From Deltaproteobacteria bacterium (GTDB taxonomy: Bacteria > Desulfobacterota > Desulfarculia > Desulfarculales > Desulfarculaceae): 16,494 bases of DNA. Of this stretch, positions 7,090 to 15,578 are shown piece after piece (the stretch's first letter is position 1; each line of letters starts with the position of its first letter). The position numbers and the translations under genes are program-made. The notes under the pieces were generated by a model, which saw only the letters and a program-made list of their open reading frames with translations, made no database searches and had not been told where the DNA came from. The stretch is taken from positions 1-16,494 of the forward strand of contig JAHLLK010000098.1 of assembly GCA_020444165.1 (NCBI GenBank), in the 5' to 3' direction.

Positions 7090-9294
7090 CTAGAAACCAC
7101 TCCCAAAGGTCAGGTAGGCCGCCAGGCGGCCCTGCTCGCCCACGCCCAGGATGACCCGGATGGGACCCAGGGGAGTGTCCACCCCCAGGCCGGTGCCGCC
7201 GCCCCAAAGCAGGCGGTAGTCCATGGTCTCCGCCAGGTTCAGGTCATCCCAGGCATTGCCCGCGTTCAACCCAAGCTCCCAGATCAGCATCTGGGAGAGC
7301 TTCCAACGGTACAAAAGCTGGGCCCGCACGTAATCCATGCCGTGCAACTCATCAAAGCCATAGCCCCACATGCCGTTTATCCCACCGATGAACATGGTCT
7401 GGCTCAGCGGCGGGTTGGAGAAGAACGAGGTGGCGGCCGACCAGTTCAGCTCCAGCACGTGCTTCTCGGCCAGGGCGTAGGGCCAGATCCCCTCCCACCA
7501 CAGCCGCTGGTACGAGACCGTGGAGCCCAGCTCCCGCAGCATCTGCCAGTACCGCAGCGAGGTGCTGATGCCCGAGGAAGGGAACCAGGCCCGGTCCAGG
7601 GAGTCCAGTCCCAGGAACAAATCCAAGCCACCGGAAACGCTGTCGTTTTCGCCAATATCGAGCTCGCCGATATTTTTGTTCAGGGTGTCGGCCATCAAGA
7701 GGTAGGACAAGCTGGTCTCGCCGAAGTTGCCCAGGTAACTCCCCGCCCCCAGTTTCAGGCCGAGGGTGGTCTGGGTGTACTCGGCCAGGATGTCCTGATC
7801 CTGGTATATCTCCCGGTAGCGGTGGGCCAGGAACACGGCCGGGCTCAGGAAGAAGTCATCCCAGGGGCGGTTGAACAGGATGGATTTCAGCCCGATGCCG
7901 CTCAAGCGCCCCAGGGCCAGGTCCAGGTCCGTGCGCGAGTCCTCCACCAGGAAGTCCTCCCGGCGGAAGTTGAAGAACACGTTGGCCCGGCCCGCGGATT
8001 GGGTGGCCACCTCCAGGGTCAACCCCATGCGGCCCGCCACCTCGCCCAGGTCCTTGGGGATCACCCGGAAGCGCACCTCGGTCTCCCCCCCGGGCAGCGG
8101 CAAAACGTCGTAGTTCACCGCCGCCACCGTGCCCAGGCCGTAGATGCGCTGCACCGTACGGTCCAGTTCGGCCACGGTAATTTTCTGGCCCGGTTCGAAG
8201 TGCATCATGCGCTTCAGGTCCTGCGAATAGCCCGCGGGTCCCTCCAGGCTGACCTTCTGCACCGTGAGGGCCAGGGGCGGGGTCACTCCGGCCCGCTGGT
8301 AGGGTTTCAGCGGGATATCGTGCTGCCGGCAAAGGCGGCGGATGTCCGCCTCGGCCTTTTCCGCGGCTTCCAAACCCGCCTGGCTGATGGGCCCGGCCTT
8401 GTCAAAATCCCCGCTGGTGTACGCCTCCAGCTCCGGGGTGATCACCAAATTGGCCAGCTTGGCCTGCTCGTTGGTGGACCTGATGATCTGCAGCGATAAG
8501 GACTGGTCCAGCACCTGGAAAAAGTTCTTCAACTGCTTGCGGGTGTAAAGCGGGGTGGAGACGTTGACCGCGATCACCACCTCGGCCCCCATCTCCTGCA
8601 CGGTCTGCACCGGCAGGTTCTGGGCCATGCCGCCGTCCACCAACAGCCGGTTGTCCAGCTCAAAAGGCGCGAACAAGGAGGGGATGGACATGGAGGCCCG
8701 CATGGCCAGGGCCAGATTGCCCTTGGCCAACACCACCTTCTCCCCGGTGACAATGTCCGTGGCCACCGCTCGGTAAGGGATGGGCAGGTCGTCGAAATCG
8801 CGGATCTTGGCCACCGGCAGGACGTAGGAGTTCAACAGCGCGGTCAGCTTGTAGCCCGAGAGCACCCCCGAAGGCAAAAGCACCCCCGTGCGGGCCAAGC
8901 CCACTTCCAGGAGATAGCGGCTCTCGTTCTTCTGGTCATAGCGCAACAACTCGCGGGCCGGGGTGGAGGAGAAGGCTTCGGTCCAGTTGACCTTGCCCAC
9001 GATCTCCGCCATCTGGTCCGGGGTGTAGCCCGCCGCATACAGCCCGCCGATGATGGAGCCCATGGACGTGCCGGCCACGTAGTCCACCGGCACCCCGATC
9101 TTCTCCATGATCTTCAGCACCCCGATGTGGGCCAGGCCCCGCGCGCCGCCGCCGGACAGGGCCAGGCCCACCTTGGGCCGGGGAGCCTCGGCCCAGCCGG
9201 GAAGCGCCGCGCCCCCGAGGGCCAGCCAAACCAGCAGGCTGGCGGCGATAAACTTCGCGAGCATGGTCCGCAACTTCATTCTCCTGGTGATCAT
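7090..9294 (-). CDS. Patatin-like phospholipase with POTRA and outer-membrane barrel (PlpD-like)
   Basis: This protein (734 residues from the first ATG) has the order signal peptide, patatin domain, one POTRA-like domain and C-terminal barrel. The signal region is hydrophobic (about 15-36, ending GWAEA). The patatin domain shows oxyanion loop GGGARG (48-53), nucleophile elbow GTSMG with S77, and catalytic D220 in VDGG, so the Ser-Asp dyad is intact. About 345-420 fits a POTRA, and about 425-734 alternates like BamA-type strands, ending in Phe. This matches type Vd autotransporters such as Pseudomonas PlpD, lipases secreted by their own Omp85-like barrel. The start is uncertain: ATGs at 9294, 9279 and 9264 lack well-spaced SD sites, while a TTG at 9273 sits 7 nt from AGGAG (9281-9285). 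It has no operon partner. Confidence 0.92.
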   Translation of the reverse strand: MITRRMKLRTMLAKFIAASLLVWLALGGAALPGWAEAPRPKVGLALSGGGARGLAHIGVLKIMEKIGVPVDYVAGTSMGSIIGGLYAAGYTPDQMAEIVGKVNWTEAFSSTPARELLRYDQKNESRYLLEVGLARTGVLLPSGVLSGYKLTALLNSYVLPVAKIRDFDDLPIPYRAVATDIVTGEKVVLAKGNLALAMRASMSIPSLFAPFELDNRLLVDGGMAQNLPVQTVQEMGAEVVIAVNVSTPLYTRKQLKNFFQVLDQSLSLQIIRSTNEQAKLANLVITPELEAYTSGDFDKAGPISQAGLEAAEKAEADIRRLCRQHDIPLKPYQRAGVTPPLALTVQKVSLEGPAGYSQDLKRMMHFEPGQKITVAELDRTVQRIYGLGTVAAVNYDVLPLPGGETEVRFRVIPKDLGEVAGRMGLTLEVATQSAGRANVFFNFRREDFLVEDSRTDLDLALGRLSGIGLKSILFNRPWDDFFLSPAVFLAHRYREIYQDQDILAEYTQTTLGLKLGAGSYLGNFGETSLSYLLMADTLNKNIGELDIGENDSVSGGLDLFLGLDSLDRAWFPSSGISTSLRYWQMLRELGSTVSYQRLWWEGIWPYALAEKHVLELNWSAATSFFSNPPLSQTMFIGGINGMWGYGFDELHGMDYVRAQLLYRWKLSQMLIWELGLNAGNAWDDLNLAETMDYRLLWGGGTGLGVDTPLGPIRVILGVGEQGRLAAYLTFGSGF

Positions 9295-9487
9295 AAGCTG
9301 TTAGTCGGGGAAGGCTCGGAAAAGGGGCTTTCAGAGCTTACCTAATTTACGCCGACCGCACAATGAATCCTCCTCCGGGCCGCGAAACAAACCCTTCCCG
9401 GCCCATTGCCTTCTGCCAACCGGGGTTGCAGCCCGCTGGCCCGCGCCTTATAAATAGTAAGCGACCCGTGCCAGAGGAGGTTTTTTC
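9295..9487. promoter_or_regulatory. Divergent promoter region, patatin gene and radical SAM gene
   Basis: These 193 bp serve two divergent genes. For the radical SAM gene, TTGCAG (9426-9431) and TATAAA (9449-9454) are 17 bp apart. The -10 is good (5 of 6) and the -35 weak (TTG only). GAGGAGG at 9474-9480 is a strong ribosome site 7 nt before ATG 9488. I found no convincing boxes on the minus strand for the patatin gene. Confidence 0.45.
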
Positions 9488-10384
9488 ATGGATTGCGCCA
9501 GCGAGCCCACCGGGTTCCATTACGTAGGCAACTGCATCCGGCCCCCCAGCGAGGCCGATTCCATACTCATCCAGGCCACCCTGGGGTGTTCGCACAACAA
9601 ATGCACCTTTTGCGGTACCTATCCCGATAAGCGTTTCGGCATCAAGGACCAGAAGTTCCTGGAAAACGACCTGGCCTTTGCCGCCCGCTATTGCCGGCGG
9701 CAATCCCGCCTCTTTGTCATGGACGGCGACGCCCTCATCATGCCCATGGCCCGCTGGGAATGGCTCCTGGGCCAAATCAAGGAAAAATTGCCCTGGGTCC
9801 GCCGGGTGGGCGCCTATGCCAACAGCAAAGGCATCGCCATGAAAACCGATGAGGAGCTGGCTCACCTCAAGGAACTGGGCCTCGGCATCCTCTACTATGG
9901 CGTGGAAAGCGGCCACCCCCAGGTCCTGGCCGACGTAAAGAAAGGCGCCACCCCCGAGAAACTGGTGCTCCAGGGCCGCCGGGTCAAAAAAGCCGGCATC
10001 AAGCTCAGCGTCACCGTGCTGGTGGGCCTCGGCGGCACCGCCCTGTCCCAGGAACACGCCCGCGCCACCGGTAAGGTGCTCAGCGAAATGGACCCCGACT
10101 TCATCGGCGCCCTCACCCTCATGCTCGTGCCCGGCACCCCCCTGCACCAGCTCCACGAACAAGGCCGGTTCCAGGTGCCCGACGCCCGCACCATGCTCCT
10201 GGAACTCCGCGAAATGATCGCCAATACCAACCTCACCGGCGGCCTGTTCTACGCCAACCACGCCAGCAACTACCTGCCCATCAAAGCCGCCCTGCCCAAG
10301 GAAAAAGAAGCCACCCTCGCCCTCATCGACGCCGCCCTCACAGGCAAAATCGGCCTCAAACCGGAGTGGCTGCGGGCTTTGTAA
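9488..10384 (+). CDS. Radical SAM protein with CX4CX2C motif
   Basis: A 298-residue radical SAM enzyme of unknown substrate, similar in layout to COG1032-type proteins. The cluster motif is LGCSHNKCTFCGTY with C34, C39 and C42, spaced CX4CX2C rather than the common CX3CX2C; the flanking QATLGCSHNKCTFC is, from memory, characteristic of a conserved uncharacterised subgroup. Further signs of the barrel are MDGDALIM (about 78-85), a YYGVESG block matching the radical SAM GxE-type strand, a VLVGLGG block, and LVPGTPL. There is no cobalamin-binding, SPASM or TRAM domain at this length. It has a strong SD and probably its own promoter, and is followed after 20 nt by a long hairpin. It is monocistronic, so context gives no clue to the reaction. 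Confidence 0.88.
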   Translation: MDCASEPTGFHYVGNCIRPPSEADSILIQATLGCSHNKCTFCGTYPDKRFGIKDQKFLENDLAFAARYCRRQSRLFVMDGDALIMPMARWEWLLGQIKEKLPWVRRVGAYANSKGIAMKTDEELAHLKELGLGILYYGVESGHPQVLADVKKGATPEKLVLQGRRVKKAGIKLSVTVLVGLGGTALSQEHARATGKVLSEMDPDFIGALTLMLVPGTPLHQLHEQGRFQVPDARTMLLELREMIANTNLTGGLFYANHASNYLPIKAALPKEKEATLALIDAALTGKIGLKPEWLRAL

Positions 10385-10404
10385 GGGGAGGTTGGGTAAG
10401 AAAT

Positions 10405-10455
10405 GTGGGGGAAACCCTTTCCTTTTGAAGCCAAAAGGAAAGGGTTTCCCCCCCA
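10405..10455 (+). terminator. Long 3' hairpin after the radical SAM gene (copy 1)
   Basis: A perfect 21-bp stem (10407-10427 with 10432-10452) closes on the loop AAGC, 20 nt after the stop codon. It runs GGGGG, AAA, CCC, TTT, CC, TTTTG on the left arm. The downstream tail is CCACCCCCTTCCC then AAA, not a T-run. It closely resembles the hairpin after livF in the same orientation relative to its gene. It may terminate transcription or protect the mRNA 3' end. Confidence 0.7.
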
Positions 10456-10704
10456 CCCCCTTCCCAAAGGAAAAGCGGCGGCAATCGGCTTAAGCCGTTT
10501 GCCGTGGGGGGATTTGGAGCGCCCGGGCTGGAGCGTGAAGCAGCCTTTAAGCACGCGTTGTTGGAATTTTCTCGCTCAGTGAGGCCTCGGACTACCTTTG
10601 GTTAGAAACCTGGCGCCTGCTCCCGACCATCAACAGGAATTTCAGATTACAGAAAACTATTACGCAAGCTGGCTAAAATTATAAAGTTTTTTTGAGGAAG
10701 GGGG
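10456..10704. other. Spacer between two convergent 3' hairpins
   Basis: No gene is supported here. The left half contains a near-perfect 26-nt dyad (10479-10504) centred on CGGCTTAAGCCG, with one T-T mismatch. The right end (about 10640-10695) is AT-rich, with TAAAATTATAAAG followed by seven T residues. Confidence 0.45.
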
Positions 10705-10705
10705 G

Positions 10706-10753
10706 TGTGGGGGGAAACCACTTTTTGTTCACAAAAAGGGGTTTCCCCCCACA
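10706..10753 (-). terminator. Long 3' hairpin after livF (copy 2)
   Basis: A stem of about 22 bp (10706-10727 with 10732-10753) with one A-G mismatch and a TTCA loop, 14 nt beyond the livF stop. The arms share TGTGGGGG(G)AAACC and a T5G/CA5 tip with copy 1. Read on the minus strand, the tail is CCCCCCTTCCTC followed by AAAAAAA. It probably ends or stabilises the liv transcript. Confidence 0.7.
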
Positions 10754-10767
10754 TCTTCTCTTATCTC

Positions 10768-11475
10768 CTAGTCCATGCCCAGGTAGGCTCGTTGCACCCG
10801 GCCGTCGGCGGCCAATTCCCGGCCGCTGGCCGCCAGCACCACCCGGCCGTTCTCCAGCACATAGCCCCGGTCGGCCACGCTCAGGGCGGCCGCCGCGTTT
10901 TGCTCGACCAGCAGCACGGTGACTCCGTTGGCGTGAATGTGCTGAATGATGTGGAACACCTCGGCCACCAACAGGGGCGCCAGGCCCAGGCTGGGCTCGT
11001 CCATCATCAGGAGCTTGGGTTTGCCCATCAAGGCCCGGCCCAGGGCCAGCATCTGCTGCTCCCCGCCTGAGAGCGTGCCGGCCGCCTGGCTCTGGCGTTC
11101 GGCCAAGCGGGGGAAAAGCTGGAAAATTTCCGCGATGTCGGCCTTGAGCGCCGCGTCCTGGGGCCGGGAGAAGCCGCCCAAGAGGAGATTTTCCCGCACC
11201 GTGAGGTTGGCGAATACCCGGCGTCCCTCGGGCACCAGGATGAGCCCCTCCCGGGCCAGTTGATGCGTTTTGCGGCCGTTCGTGGGCCGGCCCAGAAAGG
11301 ACACCGCGCCGCCGGCCGGCTTCACCAGGCCGCACACCGCACCCAAAAGCGTGCTCTTGCCCGCCCCGTTGGAGCCGATCAGGGTGACGATCTCGCCTTC
11401 CTCCACCCGCAGATCCACCCCGGCCAGGGCGGTGATGCCGCCGTAGCGCACCCGGAGGTCTCGCACCTCAAGCAT
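10768..11475 (-). CDS. livF: Branched-chain amino acid-type ABC transporter ATPase LivF
   Basis: A 235-residue nucleotide-binding subunit of a Liv (HAAT family) importer, acting at the inner face of the membrane. Walker A is GSNGAGKST (34-42), the signature is LSGGEQQ (135-141) and Walker B is LLMMDEP (155-161). The H-loop position reads VEQNA (190-194), which is usual for LivF rather than a defect, and YVLENGRVV is the typical C-terminal block. ATG 11475 lies inside the end of livG (8-nt overlap), with AAGGAGG about 8 nt upstream within the livG coding sequence. It is the last gene of the cluster and is followed by the long hairpin. Substrate cannot be read from this subunit. Confidence 0.95.
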   Translation of the reverse strand: MLEVRDLRVRYGGITALAGVDLRVEEGEIVTLIGSNGAGKSTLLGAVCGLVKPAGGAVSFLGRPTNGRKTHQLAREGLILVPEGRRVFANLTVRENLLLGGFSRPQDAALKADIAEIFQLFPRLAERQSQAAGTLSGGEQQMLALGRALMGKPKLLMMDEPSLGLAPLLVAEVFHIIQHIHANGVTVLLVEQNAAAALSVADRGYVLENGRVVLAASGRELAADGRVQRAYLGMD

Positions 11476-12266
11476 GGGCCGCGCCTCCTTCCCCTTCGCC
11501 GGGCAACTCGGCCCCCAGGTAGGCCTCGATCACCGCCGGATCATTCTGCACCGTGGGGGGATCGCCCCGGGCGATGACCCGGCCCTGGTCCAGCACGGTC
11601 AAATGCTCGCACAGGTTCATGACGAAATGCATGTCGTGCTCGATCAACAGCACGGTGATGCGCCGCTCGTCCCGGAGCCGCCGCACCAGCTTGGCCAGTT
11701 CCCCGGTCTCTTGGGGGTTCATGCCGGCGGCCGGCTCGTCCAAGAGGAGCAGGGTGGGCTGGGTGGCCAGAGCCCGGGCGATCTCCAACAGCCGCTGCTG
11801 ACCATAGGCCAGGTTGCCCGCCCGCTCCTGGGCCAGCCGGTCCAGGCCCATCAGCTCCAGGAGCCCTTCGGCCAACAGCCGCATGCGCCGCTCCTCGGCC
11901 ACGTAGCCCGGCAGGCGGAAGATGGCCGAGAGGAAGTTCGCGTCCAGCCGGCCGTGGCAGCCCACCAACACGTTCTCCAGGGCGGTCAGCTCGTCGAAAA
12001 GGCGGATGTTCTGGAAGGTGCGGGCAATGCCCAGCTTGTTCACCGCGTGGGGCTTCAGCCCGGCCAGGTTGCGGCCCAGAAAGCTCACGCTGCCGCCGGT
12101 GGGCCGGATCTTGCCGGCGATCAGGTTGAAGCAGGTGGTCTTGCCTGCCCCGTTGGGCCCGATGAGCCCGGCCAAGTCCCCCCGCTCCAGGGTCAGGTCC
12201 ACCTGGTCCACGGCCAACAGCCCGCCGAAGCGGCAGGCCAGGCCCCGGAGGTCCAACAGCCCCGGC

Positions 12267-12277
<11 letters not shown>
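11468..12277 (-). CDS. livG: Branched-chain amino acid-type ABC transporter ATPase LivG
   Basis: A 269-residue ATPase that pairs with LivF. Walker A is GPNGAGKTT (40-48), and the Q-loop is in ARTFQNIRLF. The signature is LAYGQQR (156-162), the usual LivG variant of LSGGQ. Walker B is LLLLDEP (176-182), followed by AAGMNP and the H-loop IEHDM (212-216). The C-terminal BCA-type extension, ending in PAVIEAYLG, is normal; the last 15 residues are Gly/Ala-rich and variable. ATG at 12277 has GGGAGG about 7 nt upstream and overlaps the end of livM by 11 nt, so translation is probably coupled. Confidence 0.96.
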
Positions 12278-13405
<1,128 letters not shown>

Positions 13406-13409
<4 letters not shown>

Positions 13410-14293
13410 TCCGGCAGCTCCTCACCCATGATGCCGGTGGGCCGGAAGATCAGGATGCCGATCAACAGAATGAAGGCCAAGGCGTCGCGGTACCCGGCCA
13501 GGTCGGGCAGCCAGGCCACCAGGAGGATCTCGGCCAGGCCCAGGAGTATGCCCCCCAGCATGGCCCCCACCACGTTGCCGATGCCCCCCAAGACCGCGGC
13601 CACAAAGGCCTTGAGCCCTGGCAGCACCCCCATCAGGGGGTTGATCTGGGGGTATTTCATGGCCCAGAACACCCCGCCGGCCGCGGCCAGGGCCGAGCCC
13701 AGGGCAAAGGTGATGGCCACCACCCGGTCGGTGTCGATGCCCATGAGGCGCACGGTGACCATGTCCCGGGACAAGGCCCGCATGGCCATGCCGGTGCGGG
13801 TGCGGTAGATGATGAAGAGCAAGAGCGCCAGGATGATGGCGGTGAACACCGGCACCCACAGGGACAAGGACAGCACCCGGATGTCGCCCCACTCCAGGAT
13901 CTGGTTGAAGATCTCCGGCCGGGCAAAGGCCTTGGGCCGGCCGCCGAACACCACCAGCCCGAAGTTTTCCAGGAAGAAGCTGACCCCGATGGCCGTGATC
14001 AGGGCGCTGATGCGGGGGGCCCGGCGGAGCGGCCGGTAGGCGCCCTGGTCGATGACCACCCCCAAAAGCGCCGTGAGGGCCATGGCCCCCACCAGCGCCG
14101 CCCACCAGGGCAGCCCGAACATCACCGCCCCGAACCAGGCGACATAGCAGCCCATCATCAACACGTCGCCGTGGGCGAAGTTGATGAGCCGGAGGATGCC
14201 GTAGACCATGGTGTAGCCGATGGCGATGAGGGCGTAGAGGCTGCCCAGGGCCAGGCCGTTGATGGTCTGTTGAACTATTTGCGCTGTTTCCAT
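13406..14293 (-). CDS. livH: Branched-chain amino acid-type ABC transporter permease LivH
   Basis: A 295-residue inner-membrane permease, the partner of LivM. It shows the family blocks INGLALGSLYALIAIGYTMVYGILRLINFAHGDV at the N terminus, the YRPLRRAPRISALITAIGVSFFLEN block, the EAA-like coupling region GMAMRALSRDMVTVRLMGIDTDRV and the C-terminal AAVLGGIGNVVGAMLGG and FRPTGIMG signatures. Length and about eight hydrophobic helices are typical. ATG 14293 has GGAAGG close upstream. It begins 43 nt after the stop of the binding-protein gene SBP1 and ends in a 4-nt overlap with livM, the usual Liv order. Confidence 0.95.
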
Positions 14294-14336
14294 CGGCCTT
14301 CCGGCTTGGGTATGAGGGCAGCCCGGGGCGGCTGCC

Positions 14337-15467
14337 TCAGGGATGCACCGTGTCCACGAATACGAACTTGCCCTGGTCCACCTTCATGATCACCGCCGGC
14401 TTCACCGCGTCATGGCTGGTCAGGGTCATCACCCCGGTGGCTCCGGCAAAGTCCTTGGTGTCCTCCAGGGCTTGGCGGATCGCCGCGGGGTCGGCCTTGC
14501 CGGCCCGCCGGATGGCGTCCATCACCACCAGGTGGGCGTCGTAGCCCAGGGCCCCCATGGCGTCCGGCGCCTGGCCATAGCGGTTGTTGTAGGCCTTGGC
14601 GTAGGCGTGGCCCGCGGGGGTGGTGACCCCCAGCTCGTCGAAATGGGTGGTGAAGTAGAGCCCTTCCACGGCCGGGCCGCCGATTTTGATCACTTCCTCG
14701 GCCTGGGCCGCGTCGCCGGAGAGGAACGGCGCCTTGATGCCCAGTTCGCGGGCTTGGCGGATGATCAACGGCTCCTCGGGCAGATACCCCGGCAGGTAGA
14801 TGATGTCCGGCCCCGCGGCCTGGATCTGGCCCAGTTGGGGGCTGAACTCCTGGTCACCGGAGGAATACAGGGCCTTGGCCACGATCTTGCCGCCGGCCGC
14901 TTCAAAGGCCTTTTGGAAGAAGTTGGCCAGGCCCACCGAGTAGTCGCGGCTGATGTCCACCAGCATGGCCGCCTTCCGGGCCCCCAGTTTGGCATAGGCG
15001 TAGCGGGCGGCCACCCCGCCCTGGAAGGGGTCCACGAAGCAGGTGCGGAACACCCATTTCTTGCCCTTGGTCACCAGGGGATTGGTGGCCCAGCCGGAAA
15101 CCAGGGGCACCTCGGCCGCCTCGGCCACCGGCGCCGCGGCCAGGGTGGTGGAGGAGGACAAGGCCCCGATGATCGCCTTGACCCCGTCCCGCTGCACCAG
15201 GCGCTGGGCCGCGTTGGAAGACTCCACCTTGTCGGATTTGTTGTCCAGCAGGATCAGCTTCACTTTGCGGCCCAAAACTTCGGGCTGGATTTCCCGGGCC
15301 AGCTCGATGCCGCGCCAGGCCATCTGGCCGTAGGCCGCCGCCGGGCCGGTCATGGGCAGGATCACCCCGAGGGGCAGCTCGTCCGCCGCCTGGGCCGGTC
15401 CGCTCCCCAGGCAGGAGAGCAAGGCCGTGGCTCCCAGGACCCATCCCAGTCTTCTGGCCAGCTTCAT
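14337..15467 (-). CDS. Liv-type ABC transporter substrate-binding protein (SBP1)
   Basis: A 376-residue type I periplasmic binding protein (Leu/Ile/Val or HAAT family). The signal peptide spans about 1-27, with a basic start, a hydrophobic core and the AQA|A site. A Cys at 19 in LLSC is a weak lipobox, so lipoprotein anchoring is not excluded. The mature protein begins with LPLGVILPMTGPAAAYGQ, the usual first strand and ligand loop, and continues with IGALSSSTTLAAAPVAE, SGWATNPLVT and DISRDYSVGLANFF, typical of this fold. Ligand cannot be assigned: branched-chain amino acids are the default, but urea, amides and aromatic acids are also bound by relatives. ATG 15467 has GGAGG 6 nt upstream. 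It lies between paralogue SBP2 and livH. Confidence 0.93.
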   Translation of the reverse strand: MKLARRLGWVLGATALLSCLGSGPAQAADELPLGVILPMTGPAAAYGQMAWRGIELAREIQPEVLGRKVKLILLDNKSDKVESSNAAQRLVQRDGVKAIIGALSSSTTLAAAPVAEAAEVPLVSGWATNPLVTKGKKWVFRTCFVDPFQGGVAARYAYAKLGARKAAMLVDISRDYSVGLANFFQKAFEAAGGKIVAKALYSSGDQEFSPQLGQIQAAGPDIIYLPGYLPEEPLIIRQARELGIKAPFLSGDAAQAEEVIKIGGPAVEGLYFTTHFDELGVTTPAGHAYAKAYNNRYGQAPDAMGALGYDAHLVVMDAIRRAGKADPAAIRQALEDTKDFAGATGVMTLTSHDAVKPAVIMKVDQGKFVFVDTVHP

Positions 15468-15535
15468 GCTTGCCTCCTCTCACCGTGCAGTGCAGGTTAG
15501 CGGTCGGGGGCCGGGGGCGCGCCGGCCCGGCAGGG

Positions 15536-15568
15536 CAAAGAAATCCGCCGCCCCCTGGGGGGCGGCGG
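15536..15568 (-). terminator. Terminator between the two binding-protein genes
   Basis: A GC stem of up to 11 bp (15545-15555 with 15558-15568), just after the SBP2 stop, is followed on the minus strand by ATTTCTTT. It would partly end the transcript after SBP2, letting the first binding protein be made in excess over downstream genes. I see no clear promoter in the remaining gap (15468-15535). Confidence 0.72.
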
Positions 15569-15578
15569 CGGGTTTCGC

